In this document: positions 49,446 through 62,134 of the stretch, piece by piece
How positions within the stretch are numbered: position 1 is the stretch's first letter
Layout: each line of letters starts with the position of its first letter
Assembly: GCA_002413395.1 (NCBI GenBank)
Contig: DHWX01000029.1
Span: 1-64,000 of the forward strand
From: Polaromonas sp. UBA5171
Lineage (GTDB): Bacteria; Pseudomonadota; Gammaproteobacteria; Burkholderiales; Burkholderiaceae_C
Length of the DNA: 64,000 nt
Direction of reading: 5' to 3'
Made by a program: the position numbers and the translations under genes
Notes under the pieces: model-generated
What the model was told of the DNA's origin: nothing
Databases searched by the model: none
What the model saw: the letters and a program-made list of their open reading frames with translations, nothing else

Positions 49446-52044
49446 CTAGGGTTTCCGCGCTTCATCTTCGGCCTTTTTCTTTTCTTCCTGCGCCTTCTTC
49501 GCGTCAGGCTCGTTTTTCGGAGTGGCTGCGGGCGTCGGCGCGGCTGCGGCTGCGGCTGCGGCTGGCCTGGCCGAAGCGGCTCTTGCTGCTTCGGCTCTTG
49601 CCGTGGCGGCCTTGGCGGCATCTGCCCTGGTGGCTTCGGCTTTCACGGCATTGGCTCTGGCGGCTTCAGCCTTCGATGCCTCGGCCTGTGCTGCCGCGGC
49701 TCTAGCGGCGTCGGCCCTGGCAGCGTCGGCTTTGATGGCATCGGCTCTCGCTGCCTCGGCTCTTGCCGTGGCGGCCTTGGCGGCATCGGCCCTGGCGGCG
49801 TCGGCTTTCACGGCATTGGCTCTGGCGGCTTCAGCCTTCGATGCCTCGGCCTGTGCTGCCGCAGCTCTGGCAGCTTCGACTTTTGATGGCGTCGGCTCTC
49901 GCTGCTTCGGCTCTTGTCGTGGCGGCCCTGGCAGCGTCGGCTTTCACAGTGTTGGCTCTGGCGGCGTCGGCCTTCGATGCCTCGGCCTGTGCTGCCGTGG
50001 CTCTGGCAGCTTCGGCTTTGATGGCGTCGGCTCTCGCCGCCTCGGCTTTTGTCGCCGCAGCCTTGGCGGCATCGGCCTTGACTGCCTCGGCTTTCGATGC
50101 CTCGCCTTTTGCAGTAGCGGCCTTGGCAGCCTCTGCCCTGGCGGCTTCGGCTTTCACAGCGTCGGCTTTAGCGGCTTCAGCCTTCGATGCCTCAGGCTGT
50201 GCTGCCGCAGCTCTGGCAGCTTCGGCTCTGGTGGCGGTGGCTTTCGCTGCCTCGGCTTTTGTCGCTGCAGTCTTGGCGGCATCGGTCTTGACCGCCTCGG
50301 CTTTCACGGCGTCGGCTCTCGCTGCCTCGGCTTTTGTCGCCGCAGCCTTGGCAGCACCGGCGTTCCCCGCTTCTCCTTTGGAAGCCTCAATTTTTGCCGC
50401 ATCTGCCTTGCGCGCCTCTGGCGTCTTGCCAGCCGGAGGAGTCGCAGGCGGTAGCGCGCTCGGTGTTGGCGCCGGGGCAGTCGTCACCACAATGACCTTG
50501 TGCGCCAATGCCCCCGGGGCAGCGGGTTTCAATTGAGAGCGCTGCGCTTCGTCAATCGGCGTGCCCGGCTTGGCGGCCAGTTGCTTCTGCTGGGCCGCAA
50601 AAGGAAGCGGCGGCGGCGGCGGTGCGGTGCGGGCAACGACGGCTTGCTCATGGATCGGCGGGGCAATGGCAGCAACGGCAGCACCGCCGCGCACGCTTTG
50701 CTGAACCGGCGCCACGGCGGCGACCTGCGCTACCGGCGCGCTGATGGCCACTTGCCTGGATAACGGCAACGCGGCCTTGGCCACCGGCTGCGACCGCAAG
50801 AACGCCTGCTCCGGCACCGCAACCACGGCACCCGTGACCTGCTGGTTGACGTAAACCACTTTGACAACGTTGGTGGTGGTGGTGGTGTTGTTGATGACGC
50901 GCGTCGTGTTGTAAATGTTGGTGACGGTCGTGGGAGCGATCACTGCGTTGCTGTGATTGATGTCGTCGAAATATCTTCGGCTGACCTGATAAGACGGCTG
51001 ATAGACCTCGCGCGGCGCGAGCGGGAACCAACCTACAGCAGCAGCAACGGCGCTACCGACGGACACCGAAACCTGAAAATTCTTGCCGCCGACAAACGCC
51101 ACCAGCGCCGGCGCGTAGACCGCCTGCACGCGTGGCGGTCCTGGCACCCAACCCCAGGTGCCGTTGATGTGGGCCCAACGGCCGTAGTGCGACACGGCGA
51201 AGCCCCACGGCGCGTCGTCGACCCACGTCCAGCCCCACGGGTCAACCCAAGTCCAATGTCCGTCGCGGTAAGGGGTCCAGCCAGCGGCTACGCGGGCAGG
51301 TATCCAGACGTTGCCGTAGTTCGGGTCGACACGCCAGGTGCCGTTGGAATCGAGGTCTTCATAGCCGACCACTTCGGGCGAGACATAGCGCGCGGACGGC
51401 GAATTCTCGTCACGGCGGTCGCGCTCGCGGGCCCAGAGATCCATCTCGTCGTCGCGCCGCGGTGCCAGCAACTCATAGTCGGACAGGTCAGTGCCATAGA
51501 AGCGATATCCTTGCTGCGGGTTGACCGCGTACGACCTGCCTTCGCCATACACATCGGCATCGCCGCTCAGCACCCTGACCGCGGTCGCGTCGTCGTTGGG
51601 GTCGACATCAATGCGGTAGTCGCCGGGACGGCGCAGCGTAAAAGCGAGATTGGGCGTATCCACCTCAAAGGTCTGCTCCGGCCCCATGCGGCGGACCCGC
51701 ACTTTAAGCGTGCCTTGTGACAGCTGCACCTGCACGATGCGGTCGTCGAGGTTGAGAAGGGTCACGCTGGTAGCCGCGCCCAGGCGTATCGCCGCACCGC
51801 CGAGCTGCAACTCGACACGTGAATTTGTGCCTGCCCATAAACGATCGCCCGTGGTCAGGGGCCGGTTGACCATAGCCTGAACCCAATCGGGCTGCCCGGC
51901 CGGCGAGAAGCTGGCGCTGCCGCTGATATAGCCCAGACGGGCCACCCGCGAAGGCGGATCCGCTGCGGCCAAGCCGCTGAACGTCAAAGCAAGAAAGCTG
52001 GCAAGCAGAAGCAGCAGCGAACGGCGAAGGGTTGGTATGTTCAT
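49446..52044 (-). CDS. FecR/DUF6600-type exported protein with C-terminal pentapeptide repeat, frameshifted
   Basis: ATG 52044 gives a signal peptide (to GLAAA) and a FecR-like domain (ARLGYISGSASFSPAG, VDTPNLAFTLRRPGDYRIDV). Next comes a Trp/Tyr-rich region (GWTPYRDGHWTWVDPWGW, HINGTWGWVPGPPR) of DUF6600 type, then a low-complexity Thr/Asn and Pro/Ala part. The C-terminal third repeats (K/R)A(E/D)A(A/V) some 50 times. The main frame ends at 49831 after RADAIK, but the repeat continues in another frame to a stop at 49446. One extra T in the run 49881-49884 explains the shift. Corrected length is about 865 residues. Function is unknown; the tail should form a long charged helix. Confidence 0.75.
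49560..50440 (-). repeat. 15-bp coding repeat (pentapeptide array)
   Basis: Imperfect 15-bp units encode (K/R)A(D/E)A(A/V/S/I) over about 880 bp. Longer sub-blocks of the array recur almost exactly, so it probably expanded by slippage and unequal crossover. Limits are approximate. Confidence 0.9.
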
Positions 52045-52466
52045 GGGAAATTTTTTTTTCAGCAAACGCAAGGTATCGCTCTCGTCATGTTTTCTTTGAA
52101 GCCGTCATGTACCAATAACGCCTTTCGGCTGCGATACGATGACAGTTGTAAAACCCGGCAATGTTGGTGTGGCTTCCATGCATGCTTGGGCTGAGTCTGA
52201 CTTGCGCGTTCCGATGCAGAAACCGGTAATGATCGCGTTCCGCTGTAGTAAACCTCCTACACTTGACTGATATGGGTCCCAAGGGCGAAGCCTGCTACAG
52301 GTTGCGCCATCAGCCCAAGTCGTTTGACTGGCGCGCGCGCAGGGCGCGAGCACACCCATGGGGCCAAGTTGCTCCCGCCGTTTTTCGAACCGCAAATGCT
52401 TGCAGCGCTTGAAGAACAGTCGCAATCTACAATCAATTCAATTGCGACTCGCACCGCTCCGGGCGC
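52045..52466. other. Intergenic region between the FecR-like gene and clpB
   Basis: About 420 nt with only short frames (up to 106 codons) of random composition. It should contain the promoter of the FecR-like gene and the 3' end of the clpB transcript. No known RNA was recognised. Confidence 0.4.
52418..52449 (-). terminator. Terminator-like inverted repeat after clpB
   Basis: AGTCGCAAT (52418-52426) and ATTGCGACT (52441-52449) form a 9-bp stem with a 14-nt loop just after clpB. The T-run that follows on the minus strand is poor (GTTCTTC), so efficiency is uncertain. Confidence 0.45.
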
Positions 52467-55067
<2,601 letters not shown>

Positions 55068-55196
55068 GAAGTGGCCTCCCAAAAAGTTGACTGTTATTGA
55101 TTTTGCGACATTGCCACAACTTTTCAAGTCACGCGAGCGCGCCAGACCGGCTTTACCGTTCCGGGTTTGATGCAGATCAAGCCCGCGCCATGCGGC

Positions 55197-55670
55197 TCAG
55201 GCGTTGGGGGCGCTGATGCCCCACCTGGCCAGTGCTGCATCATCGGTGACGCGCGCATCGACCCAGCGCGCGCCTTCGGGAGTCTGCTCCTTTTTCCAGA
55301 ACGGAGCCTGGGTCTTGAGGTAGTCCATCAAAAACTCGCAAGCCTTGAAGCTTTCACCGCGGTGCGCGGAAGTCACCGCCACCATCACCACCTGATCAAG
55401 CGGCTGCAGCAGCCCGACGCGGTGGATCACCCGGGCCGCAAAAATGTCAAAGCGCACGCAAGCCTCGTCAATCATGGCCTCGATGGCTTTTTCGGTCATG
55501 CCGGGGTAGTGTTCAAGTTCCATGCTGCTGACACTCAAGCCATCATTGCGGTCACGCACCGTGCCGATGAAGCCGCAGACGGCACCGACACGCTTGTCAT
55601 TGGCGCGCAGCGCGGCAATTTCCTCGGAGAGGTTGAAATCATCCATCTGGATCAATACGCGCGCTGCCAT
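55197..55670 (-). CDS. moaE: Molybdopterin synthase catalytic subunit
   Basis: MoaE with MoaD inserts sulfur into precursor Z to form molybdopterin. The 157-residue protein shows GAVCGFIGTVRDRNDG, LEHYPGMTEKAIEAM, RVGLLQPLDQVVMVAV, SAHRGESFKACEFLMD and the catalytic KTQAPFWKKEQ near the end. It starts 4 nt after the moaD stop codon. Confidence 0.96.
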   Translation of the reverse strand: MAARVLIQMDDFNLSEEIAALRANDKRVGAVCGFIGTVRDRNDGLSVSSMELEHYPGMTEKAIEAMIDEACVRFDIFAARVIHRVGLLQPLDQVVMVAVTSAHRGESFKACEFLMDYLKTQAPFWKKEQTPEGARWVDARVTDDAALARWGISAPNA

Positions 55671-55674
55671 GGCA

Positions 55675-55926
55675 TCAGCCCCCGGTTACGGGCGGGAAAA
55701 AGGCCACTTCGCAGCCCTCGCTCAATGCGGCCGACTCGTCAACCATGACCTGATTGAGCGCCATGCGAACGGACTTGCCGCGTGCCAGACAGGTGGCATG
55801 GGCCGGACTGCTGGCCAGCAGCTCATCGCGCAAGGCCGACATGGTCGCGACAGTGGTTTCGCGCAGCTCGCTGCCTTGCCCGATGGCTTCGCGGATGGAG
55901 GCAAAATACTTGATGGTGACTTTCAT
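55675..55926 (-). CDS. moaD: Molybdopterin synthase sulfur carrier subunit
   Basis: MoaD is a ubiquitin-like sulfur carrier activated as a C-terminal thiocarboxylate. ATG 55926 gives 83 residues beginning MKVTIKYFASIREAIG and ending in the obligatory Gly-Gly (FFPPVTGG). A longer frame to 56091 is rejected because it extends into moeA. It lies 10 nt after moeA and 4 nt before moaE. Confidence 0.95.
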   Translation of the reverse strand: MKVTIKYFASIREAIGQGSELRETTVATMSALRDELLASSPAHATCLARGKSVRMALNQVMVDESAALSEGCEVAFFPPVTGG

Positions 55927-55936
55927 GGCGGAGCCT

Positions 55937-57241
55937 TCACGACAGAAGCGCTGAAAACGGAATGAACCGCACCCTATCGCCGTGGGCAATGGTTTGGCCG
56001 GGCGGATTATCGACCAGTCCGTCGCCCCAGACCGTGGAGGTGAGCACGCCGGAGCTTTGGTTGCCAAACAGTTCCAGCCCGCCCGCTGCATTCTGCTTCA
56101 CGCGCAAAAATTCTCGACGTTTATCGGCTTTGCTCCAATCAAAATGAGCCGATGCAGCAATTGATTCAGGAGCAAGCGCGGTCGTCCCCTGGAGCTTGAG
56201 CAGAAACGGCCGGACCAGCAGCAAAAAGGTCACAAAGCTGGAAACCGGGTTGCCGGGCAGGCCCATGAAGTGCGCCGCACCAATCTGGCCATAGGCAAAC
56301 GGCTTGCCTGGTTTGATCGCGATCTGCCACAGATTGAGTTCGCCGAGTGCCTGCACGGCGGGCTTGATATGGTCTTCCTCTCCAACCGAAACGCCGCCGC
56401 TGGTCAAAATCAGATCGTGTTGCTGGCTTGCCCCCTGCAGCGCGGCCATGGTGGCATCAAGCCGGTCGGGCACGATGCCCAAATCGGTCACGCTGCAACC
56501 GAGCCGTTGCAACAGGGCTTTGAGGAAGAAGCGGTTGGAGTTGTAGATGGCACCGGGTTTCATGTCGGCAGGAAGAACTTCGCCGGGCATCACCAGCTCG
56601 TCACCCGTGGAAAACAAGGCCACGCACGGCCGCCTGGCGACCTGCAGCTTGTCAAAACCGATGCTGGCCGCCAGGCCGAGCGCGGCAGGGCCCAGCCGGG
56701 TGCCGCGGTGCAGCACCACCGCGCCCGCGGCAACGTCTTCACCACGGCGGCGAATCCACTGCCCCAGCTCTGGCTGACGCAGAATGCGAACCCCGGGCAC
56801 ACCTCCCGCGTCTGGATCGACCGTTTCGCAGAGTTCCTGCATCACCACGGCATCAGCGCCGGGCGGAATGGGAGCGCCGGTGAAAATTCGTGCCGCGCAG
56901 AACGGCTCCAGCGCACGCCCAATGCTACCGGCCGGAATGCGCTGGCTGACCTGCAGCACGCCAGCGGCACTGGTCCAGTCAGCACGGCGCACGGCGTAAC
57001 CATCCATGGAACTGTTGTCAAGCGCGGGCACGTCCAGGCTGGACACCAGGTCTTGGGCCAGCACACGGCCATCGCCATCAAAAGTGGTAATGGTCTCAAA
57101 ACCGGGCAGCGCCAGCGCCCGGGCCAGCAACTCGGCGAGAGCCTCGTCAAGGGGCTTCATCGGTGCCCGCGCCACCGGTGCAACTGGCGCCGTGCTGGCT
57201 GGGGTGATTGGCGTTGTCGGCATGGTGGAAGCAAGGCTCAT
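55937..57241 (-). CDS. moeA: Molybdopterin molybdenumtransferase
   Basis: MoeA inserts molybdate into adenylylated molybdopterin. The 434-residue protein has the family segments DVPALDNSSMDGYAVR, IFTGAPIPPGADAVVMQE, LFSTGDELVMPGE, SGGVSVGEEDHIKPA and GLPGNPVSSFVTF. The N-terminal 25 residues are a Pro/Thr/Ala-rich extension. It lies 30 nt after mobB. Confidence 0.96.
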   Translation of the reverse strand: MSLASTMPTTPITPASTAPVAPVARAPMKPLDEALAELLARALALPGFETITTFDGDGRVLAQDLVSSLDVPALDNSSMDGYAVRRADWTSAAGVLQVSQRIPAGSIGRALEPFCAARIFTGAPIPPGADAVVMQELCETVDPDAGGVPGVRILRQPELGQWIRRRGEDVAAGAVVLHRGTRLGPAALGLAASIGFDKLQVARRPCVALFSTGDELVMPGEVLPADMKPGAIYNSNRFFLKALLQRLGCSVTDLGIVPDRLDATMAALQGASQQHDLILTSGGVSVGEEDHIKPAVQALGELNLWQIAIKPGKPFAYGQIGAAHFMGLPGNPVSSFVTFLLLVRPFLLKLQGTTALAPESIAASAHFDWSKADKRREFLRVKQNAAGGLELFGNQSSGVLTSTVWGDGLVDNPPGQTIAHGDRVRFIPFSALLS

Positions 57242-57271
57242 GGCAGGTTACCCGGAACTGGCGCGAACAGA

Positions 57272-57826
57272 CTAGAGTTGATCCAAACGCGCTGCAAAGG
57301 AATAGTAAAACCGCTCTGAATTGTTGACCAGGTAATCGGCCATGGCATCCGCATCGTTCAAATCCAGCACCGGACGCAAGGTTGCTTGTGGCAGCTTTGC
57401 GGGGGCGTCGGTGGCGATGGCGACGATGAAATCATCGTCCATGTAGCGGGCGGGCTTGCCGATATAGTCGCCCGACGGGGCGCGCCAGACTTCAATTTTG
57501 AGCAGATCACTGTCCTTGAAGCCTTCCACCAGCACCCAGTCCACGCCGCCATGAAGCTCGGCAATCAGGTGGTGAACCGTCAACTCGCAAGGCGTTTCAA
57601 ACTCGCGCATCAGCGCCAGCCTTTTCGGCGAAGCCACCACAACCTCAAAGGCACCGGCTTCGCGATGCCGGTGGGTGTCCTTGCCCGGGTGGTCAATGTC
57701 AAAGCTGTGATGGGCGTGCTTGACAACCGACACCCGCAGGCCGCGCAGCCTGAGCGCCGGGATCAGCTTTTCAACCAGCGTTGTTTTGCCCGAGCCAGAG
57801 TACCCGGCAAAGCCGACCACATTCAT
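57272..57826 (-). CDS. mobB: Molybdopterin-guanine dinucleotide biosynthesis protein B
   Basis: MobB is a GTP-binding accessory protein that helps MobA attach GMP to molybdopterin. The 184-residue product has Walker A GYSGSGKTT (residues 8-16), VVKHAHHSFDIDHPGKDTHRH and the WVLVEGFKD segment, all typical. It is placed between thrC (78 nt) and moeA. No mobA gene is in the window. Confidence 0.94.
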   Translation of the reverse strand: MNVVGFAGYSGSGKTTLVEKLIPALRLRGLRVSVVKHAHHSFDIDHPGKDTHRHREAGAFEVVVASPKRLALMREFETPCELTVHHLIAELHGGVDWVLVEGFKDSDLLKIEVWRAPSGDYIGKPARYMDDDFIVAIATDAPAKLPQATLRPVLDLNDADAMADYLVNNSERFYYSFAARLDQL

Positions 57827-57904
57827 GCATCCGCTTTCAGAAAATGAAAATTGCTATCCGTACCACAGCTATCTTCACAGTGGAATAAACGGCCAGAGAG
57901 CAAT

Positions 57905-59320
57905 TTAATGCACATTTTCAGCAATGTAGCGCTTGATTGCCGCCACGTCAGCGGGCAGCACCTTGACGCGCCTGGGCAAGGCCTCGATGCCATCAAACCG
58001 GGACGGCCGTGGCGGGGTCATGCCCAGCGCCTCCTCAATCGTTTCGGCAAACTTGATGGGAAGAGCCGTTTCGAGGACGATCATGGGCACCCCAGGCTGA
58101 CGATGCTCACGCGCCACTTTCACGCCATCGGCGGTGTGCGTATCGATCAGAATGCCAAAGCGCTCCCAGACGTTTCTGATGGTGGCCAGGCGGTCGGCGT
58201 GGATGCTCTTGCCGCTCACAAAACAATAGCGCTGGGCAGCCAGCTTGAAGGCTGGGTCACGGCTCAGGTCAAAACTGCCCTGGCTTGCCAGTTGGTCATG
58301 AAACAGCGCTTTGATTTTATTGCCGTCCCGGCCCAGCAGATCAAATACAAAGCGCTCGAAATTGGAGGCTTTGGAAATGTCCATCGAGGGACTGGAGGTT
58401 TCAAAGGTGTCGGTGCTGCCGCGCACACGGTAAACGCCGGTGCGAAAGAACTCGTCGAGCACATCATTCTCATTGGTGGCGACCACCAGCTTGTCAATCG
58501 GCAAACCCATGCTGCGTGCCACGTGGCCGGCACAGACATTACCGAAGTTGCCCGAGGGTACGGCGAAACTCACCTTTTGCGCATTATTTGACGTGGCTTC
58601 AAAGTACCCGGCAAAGTAATAGACCACCTGCGCCAGCAAACGCGCCCAGTTGATCGAGTTGACCGTGCCAATTTTGTACTGGCGCTTGAATTCCAGATCG
58701 TTGGACACGGCCTTGACGATGTCCTGGCAATCGTCAAACACGCCTTCAACGGCAAGGTTGTGGATGTTTTCATCCTGCAGGCTGAACATCTGCGCCTGCT
58801 GGAACGGACTCATGCGGCCGTTGGGCGAAGTCATGAAGACACGGACGCCCTTTTTGCCGCGCATGGCATATTCGGCAGCGCTGCCGGTATCGCCGCTGGT
58901 GGCCCCCAGGATGTTGAGCGACTCAAAGCGGCGCCCCAGTTCATACTCGAACAGGTTGCCCAGCAACTGCATGGCCATGTCTTTAAAGGCGAGCGTCGGG
59001 CCGTTGGACAGGGCTTCAAGGTACAGGCCCTCCTCCAGCGGACGCAACGGCACGATTTCTGGCGTACCGAAGACTTGCTCGGTATAGGTCTTCGCGCAGA
59101 TCGCTTTCAGGTCAGCTGGCGGAATGTCGTCGATATAGAGCGACAGCACTTCAAACGCCAGCTCCGCATACGACAGGCCGCGCCACTTCGTAAGGGTGGC
59201 GCCGTCAACCTGCGGATAGTGTTCGGGCAGGTACAAACCGCCATCAGGCGCCAGGCCTTCAAGCAGGATTTCGCAAAAACGCATGCGGCCAGCATGGCCA
59301 CGGGTGGAGAGGTAACGCAT
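57905..59320 (-). CDS. thrC: Threonine synthase
   Basis: ThrC converts O-phosphohomoserine to threonine with PLP. The 471-residue protein starts MRYLSTRGHAGRM at ATG 59320, contains the PLP lysine in GPTLAFKDMAMQLLGN and the phosphate-binding ATSGDTGSAAEY, and ends with a helical C-terminus. The ATG overlaps the hom stop (ATGA), so the two are translated together. A longer upstream frame is rejected. Confidence 0.97.
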   Translation of the reverse strand: MRYLSTRGHAGRMRFCEILLEGLAPDGGLYLPEHYPQVDGATLTKWRGLSYAELAFEVLSLYIDDIPPADLKAICAKTYTEQVFGTPEIVPLRPLEEGLYLEALSNGPTLAFKDMAMQLLGNLFEYELGRRFESLNILGATSGDTGSAAEYAMRGKKGVRVFMTSPNGRMSPFQQAQMFSLQDENIHNLAVEGVFDDCQDIVKAVSNDLEFKRQYKIGTVNSINWARLLAQVVYYFAGYFEATSNNAQKVSFAVPSGNFGNVCAGHVARSMGLPIDKLVVATNENDVLDEFFRTGVYRVRGSTDTFETSSPSMDISKASNFERFVFDLLGRDGNKIKALFHDQLASQGSFDLSRDPAFKLAAQRYCFVSGKSIHADRLATIRNVWERFGILIDTHTADGVKVAREHRQPGVPMIVLETALPIKFAETIEEALGMTPPRPSRFDGIEALPRRVKVLPADVAAIKRYIAENVH

Positions 59321-60657
59321 CAGGCGAGTTCCTCCTTGCGGATGCGCGTGATCGGCGCCAGCACCGTGGGCAGCGCCTGCATTTGCGCCAGCGCTTCGTT
59401 CATCTTCGCTTCCACACAATTGTGCGTGAGGATGATGAGGTCGGTTTGCGTGGCGCCTTCGCCGCCCACGTCATCCGCCTCGCGCTGCAACATGGCGTCG
59501 ATGCTGATGCCCAGCGACGCCAAAATGCCGGTGACTCGAGCCAGCACACCGGTTTCATCCGCCACTTTCAGGCGCAAGTAGTAGCTGGTCACAACCTCGC
59601 TCATGGGAACGACGGGCAGGTCGCTCATCGCGTCTGGCTGGAAGGCCAGATGCGGCACGCGGTGCTCGGGGTCAGCCATGTGCAGACGCGCGATGTCCAC
59701 CAGATCGGCAATCACCGCGCTGGCAGTGGGCTCGCTGCCTGCTCCCTTGCCGTAGTACAGAGTGGTGCCAACGGCATCGCCATGCACCACCACGGCATTC
59801 ATCGCGCCTTCAACGTTGGCAATCAGGCGCTTGGCCGGCACCAGGCTTGGGTGCACGCGCAGCTCGATACCGTTCGCGGCACGCTTGGTGATACCCAGCA
59901 GCTTGATGCGGTAACCAAGTTGCTCGGCGTAGCGAATGTCTTGCGCGGCCAGTTGGGTGATGCCCTCCACGTAGGCCTTGTCGAACTGCACCGGGATGCC
60001 AAAGGCGATGGCTGACATCAGCGTGACCTTGTGGCCGGCGTCCACGCCCTCGATGTCGAAAGTTGGATCGGCTTCGGCGTAGCCCAGGCGCTGCGCTTCC
60101 TTCAGTGCCACGTCGAAGTCAAGACCCTTGTCACGCATTTCCGAGAGGATGAAATTTGTCGTGCCATTGATGATGCCGGCAATCCACTGGATGCTGTTCG
60201 CGGTCAGGCCTTCGCGCAACGCCTTGATGATCGGAATGCCGCCAGCGACAGCCGCCTCGAACGCAACCATGACGCCCTTGCGATGCGCCGCGGCAAAAAT
60301 CTCGGTGCCATGCACGGCCAGCAGCGCCTTGTTGGCGGTGACCACATGCTTGCCGGCCTCGATCGCCTCCAGCACCAGTTGCCTGGCAATGCCATAACCG
60401 CCGATGAGCTCGACCACAATGTCGATGTCGGGGTTGGCGATGACCTTGCGCGCATCGTCCACCACCTGCACGCCGGCCCCCACCGCGGCCTTCGCACGTA
60501 CCACGTCAAGGTCGGCCACCATGGTGATCTCGATACCGCGGCCGGCGCGGCGGCGAATCTCTTCCTGGTTGCGTTGCAAGACGTTGAAAGTGCCGCTACC
60601 CACGGTCCCTATACCCAAAAGGCCTACCCTGATCGGGCTCAAATTCATTGATTTCAT
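59320..60657 (-). CDS. hom: Homoserine dehydrogenase
   Basis: Hom reduces aspartate semialdehyde to homoserine. The 445-residue protein has the NAD(P)-binding GLLGIGTVGSGTFNVL, the catalytic domain with GIINGTTNFILSEM and EADPTFDIEGVDAGHK, and a C-terminal ACT domain (VADETGVLARVTGILASLGISI) for threonine feedback. ATG 60657 (MKSMNLSPIRVG) is the first start; ATG 60648 is an alternative. Confidence 0.97.
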   Translation of the reverse strand: MKSMNLSPIRVGLLGIGTVGSGTFNVLQRNQEEIRRRAGRGIEITMVADLDVVRAKAAVGAGVQVVDDARKVIANPDIDIVVELIGGYGIARQLVLEAIEAGKHVVTANKALLAVHGTEIFAAAHRKGVMVAFEAAVAGGIPIIKALREGLTANSIQWIAGIINGTTNFILSEMRDKGLDFDVALKEAQRLGYAEADPTFDIEGVDAGHKVTLMSAIAFGIPVQFDKAYVEGITQLAAQDIRYAEQLGYRIKLLGITKRAANGIELRVHPSLVPAKRLIANVEGAMNAVVVHGDAVGTTLYYGKGAGSEPTASAVIADLVDIARLHMADPEHRVPHLAFQPDAMSDLPVVPMSEVVTSYYLRLKVADETGVLARVTGILASLGISIDAMLQREADDVGGEGATQTDLIILTHNCVEAKMNEALAQMQALPTVLAPITRIRKEELA

Positions 60658-60692
60658 GATCGCTGGATGTCTTTTTTATGGAAAATTGAAAA

Positions 60693-61916
60693 TCAGATCC
60701 GGTTGTTGCGCCAGGTCTCAAGAAACCGGGCAATCCGGGCAATGGCTTCACGCAAATCGTCCTCATGCGGCAAAAAGACGATGCGGAAATGATCCGGCGT
60801 GGTCCAGTTGAAACCTGTGCCCTGCACCAGCATGACGCGGGTTTCTTCGAGCAACTCCAGAAAAAACTGGCGGTCGTCACTGATGGGGTAGATCTTCGGA
60901 TCCAGCCGCGGAAACATGTAGAGAGCCGCGCTGGGCTTGACGCAGCTCACGCCCGGGATGGCGGTGATCAACTCATACGCCAGATCGCGCTGGCGGCGCA
61001 GGCGCCCACCCCCGGCGACCAGATCGTTGATGCTCTGATAGCCGCCCAGCGCGGTCTGAATCGCCCATTGGCCCGGCACGTTGGAGCACAGCCGCATGTT
61101 CGAGAGCATGTTGAGCCCCTCAATATAGTCGCGCGCCGGCTTCTTGTCGCCCGACACCACCATCCAGCCGGCCCGATAGCCGCAGGAGCGGTAGCTTTTG
61201 CTCAGCGAATTGAAAGTCAGCGTCAACACGTCTTGCGACAGACTGGCGAGCGCGGTGTGGCGCGCGCCGTCATAGAGCACCTTGTCATAGACCTCGTCGG
61301 CAAAAATCACCAGATCGTGCTCACGCGCAATCTCGACAATGTCCAACAGCAGTTCATCAGAATACAGCGCGCCAGTCGGATTGTTGGGATTGATAATGAC
61401 GATGCCGCGTGTGGCTGGCGTGATCTTGTCTCGAATATCAGCCAGGTTCGGCATCCAGCCGTTGGCTTCATCGCACAGGTAATGAACGGGAGTGCCGCCC
61501 GAGAGACTCGCGGCCGCCGTCCACAGCGGATAGTCGGGGGCGGGCAGCAACAGCTCATCACCATCATTGAGCAGCGCGTTGGTCGCCATCACGATCAACT
61601 CGCTCGCGCCATTGCCAAGGTAAATGTCGTCCAGCGTGACGCCCTTGATCCCCTGCTTTTGCGTTTCATGCATCACCGCCTTGCGCGCGGCAAAAATACC
61701 CTTGCTGTCTGAATAGCCGGACGAGTTGGGCAGATTGCGGATCATGTCCTGCTGAATTTCTTCGGGCGAATCAAAGCCGAACACGGCGAGATTTCCGATG
61801 TTGAGCTTGATGATCTTCTGGCCTTCTTCCTCCATCTGCCTGGCTCGATCCATGATCGGGCCGCGGATGTCGTAGCAGACGTTGGCTAACTTGGCAGATT
61901 TGGTAATCGGTTTCAT
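60693..61916 (-). CDS. alaT: Alanine aminotransferase-like PLP enzyme
   Basis: This class I aminotransferase converts pyruvate and glutamate to alanine and 2-oxoglutarate in its best studied relatives. The 407-residue protein has NIGNLAVFGFD, INPNNPTGALY, FADEVYDKVLYD and the PLP lysine in TFNSLSKSYRSCGYRAGW. ATG 61916 (MKPITKSAKLANVCYD) is preceded by GGAAGAG; the longer frame to 61973 is rejected. It lies 35 nt upstream of hom, the common Burkholderiales order. Confidence 0.92.
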   Translation of the reverse strand: MKPITKSAKLANVCYDIRGPIMDRARQMEEEGQKIIKLNIGNLAVFGFDSPEEIQQDMIRNLPNSSGYSDSKGIFAARKAVMHETQKQGIKGVTLDDIYLGNGASELIVMATNALLNDGDELLLPAPDYPLWTAAASLSGGTPVHYLCDEANGWMPNLADIRDKITPATRGIVIINPNNPTGALYSDELLLDIVEIAREHDLVIFADEVYDKVLYDGARHTALASLSQDVLTLTFNSLSKSYRSCGYRAGWMVVSGDKKPARDYIEGLNMLSNMRLCSNVPGQWAIQTALGGYQSINDLVAGGGRLRRQRDLAYELITAIPGVSCVKPSAALYMFPRLDPKIYPISDDRQFFLELLEETRVMLVQGTGFNWTTPDHFRIVFLPHEDDLREAIARIARFLETWRNNRI

Positions 61917-62134
61917 GACGCTCTTCCTGGCTACCCTGGCAAAGGTCGCCCAGGCAGTTGGTTTGACAAACACATTGGTCCGCAGTCATTAGCTGGATTA
62001 ACCAGCCAGGTAAGGGGAATTTTTTGCGGAATCTATAATTTGACCACATAAATGGCAGTTTTCTCTGGCAGGACACTTGCCCGCAACCCTTGTCCGATGC
62101 CGTTTTCCTGCATCTCCAACGCATTGAATTTCCC

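Noticed and set aside
49560..50440. Possible CRISPR-like array because of regular short repeats
   Set aside because: Units are contiguous, 15 bp, coding and imperfect, with no spacers; no cas genes are present.
49522..50536. Long plus-strand frames of Ala/Ser/Leu- or Gly/Cys/Phe-rich repeats
   Set aside because: They are reverse readings of the 15-bp repeat in the FecR-like gene, not independent genes.
55100..55128. Full sigma32 promoter for clpB
   Set aside because: Only the CTTGAAA -35 heptamer matches; no CCCCAT-like -10 could be placed at the right distance, so it is noted only in the clpB entry.
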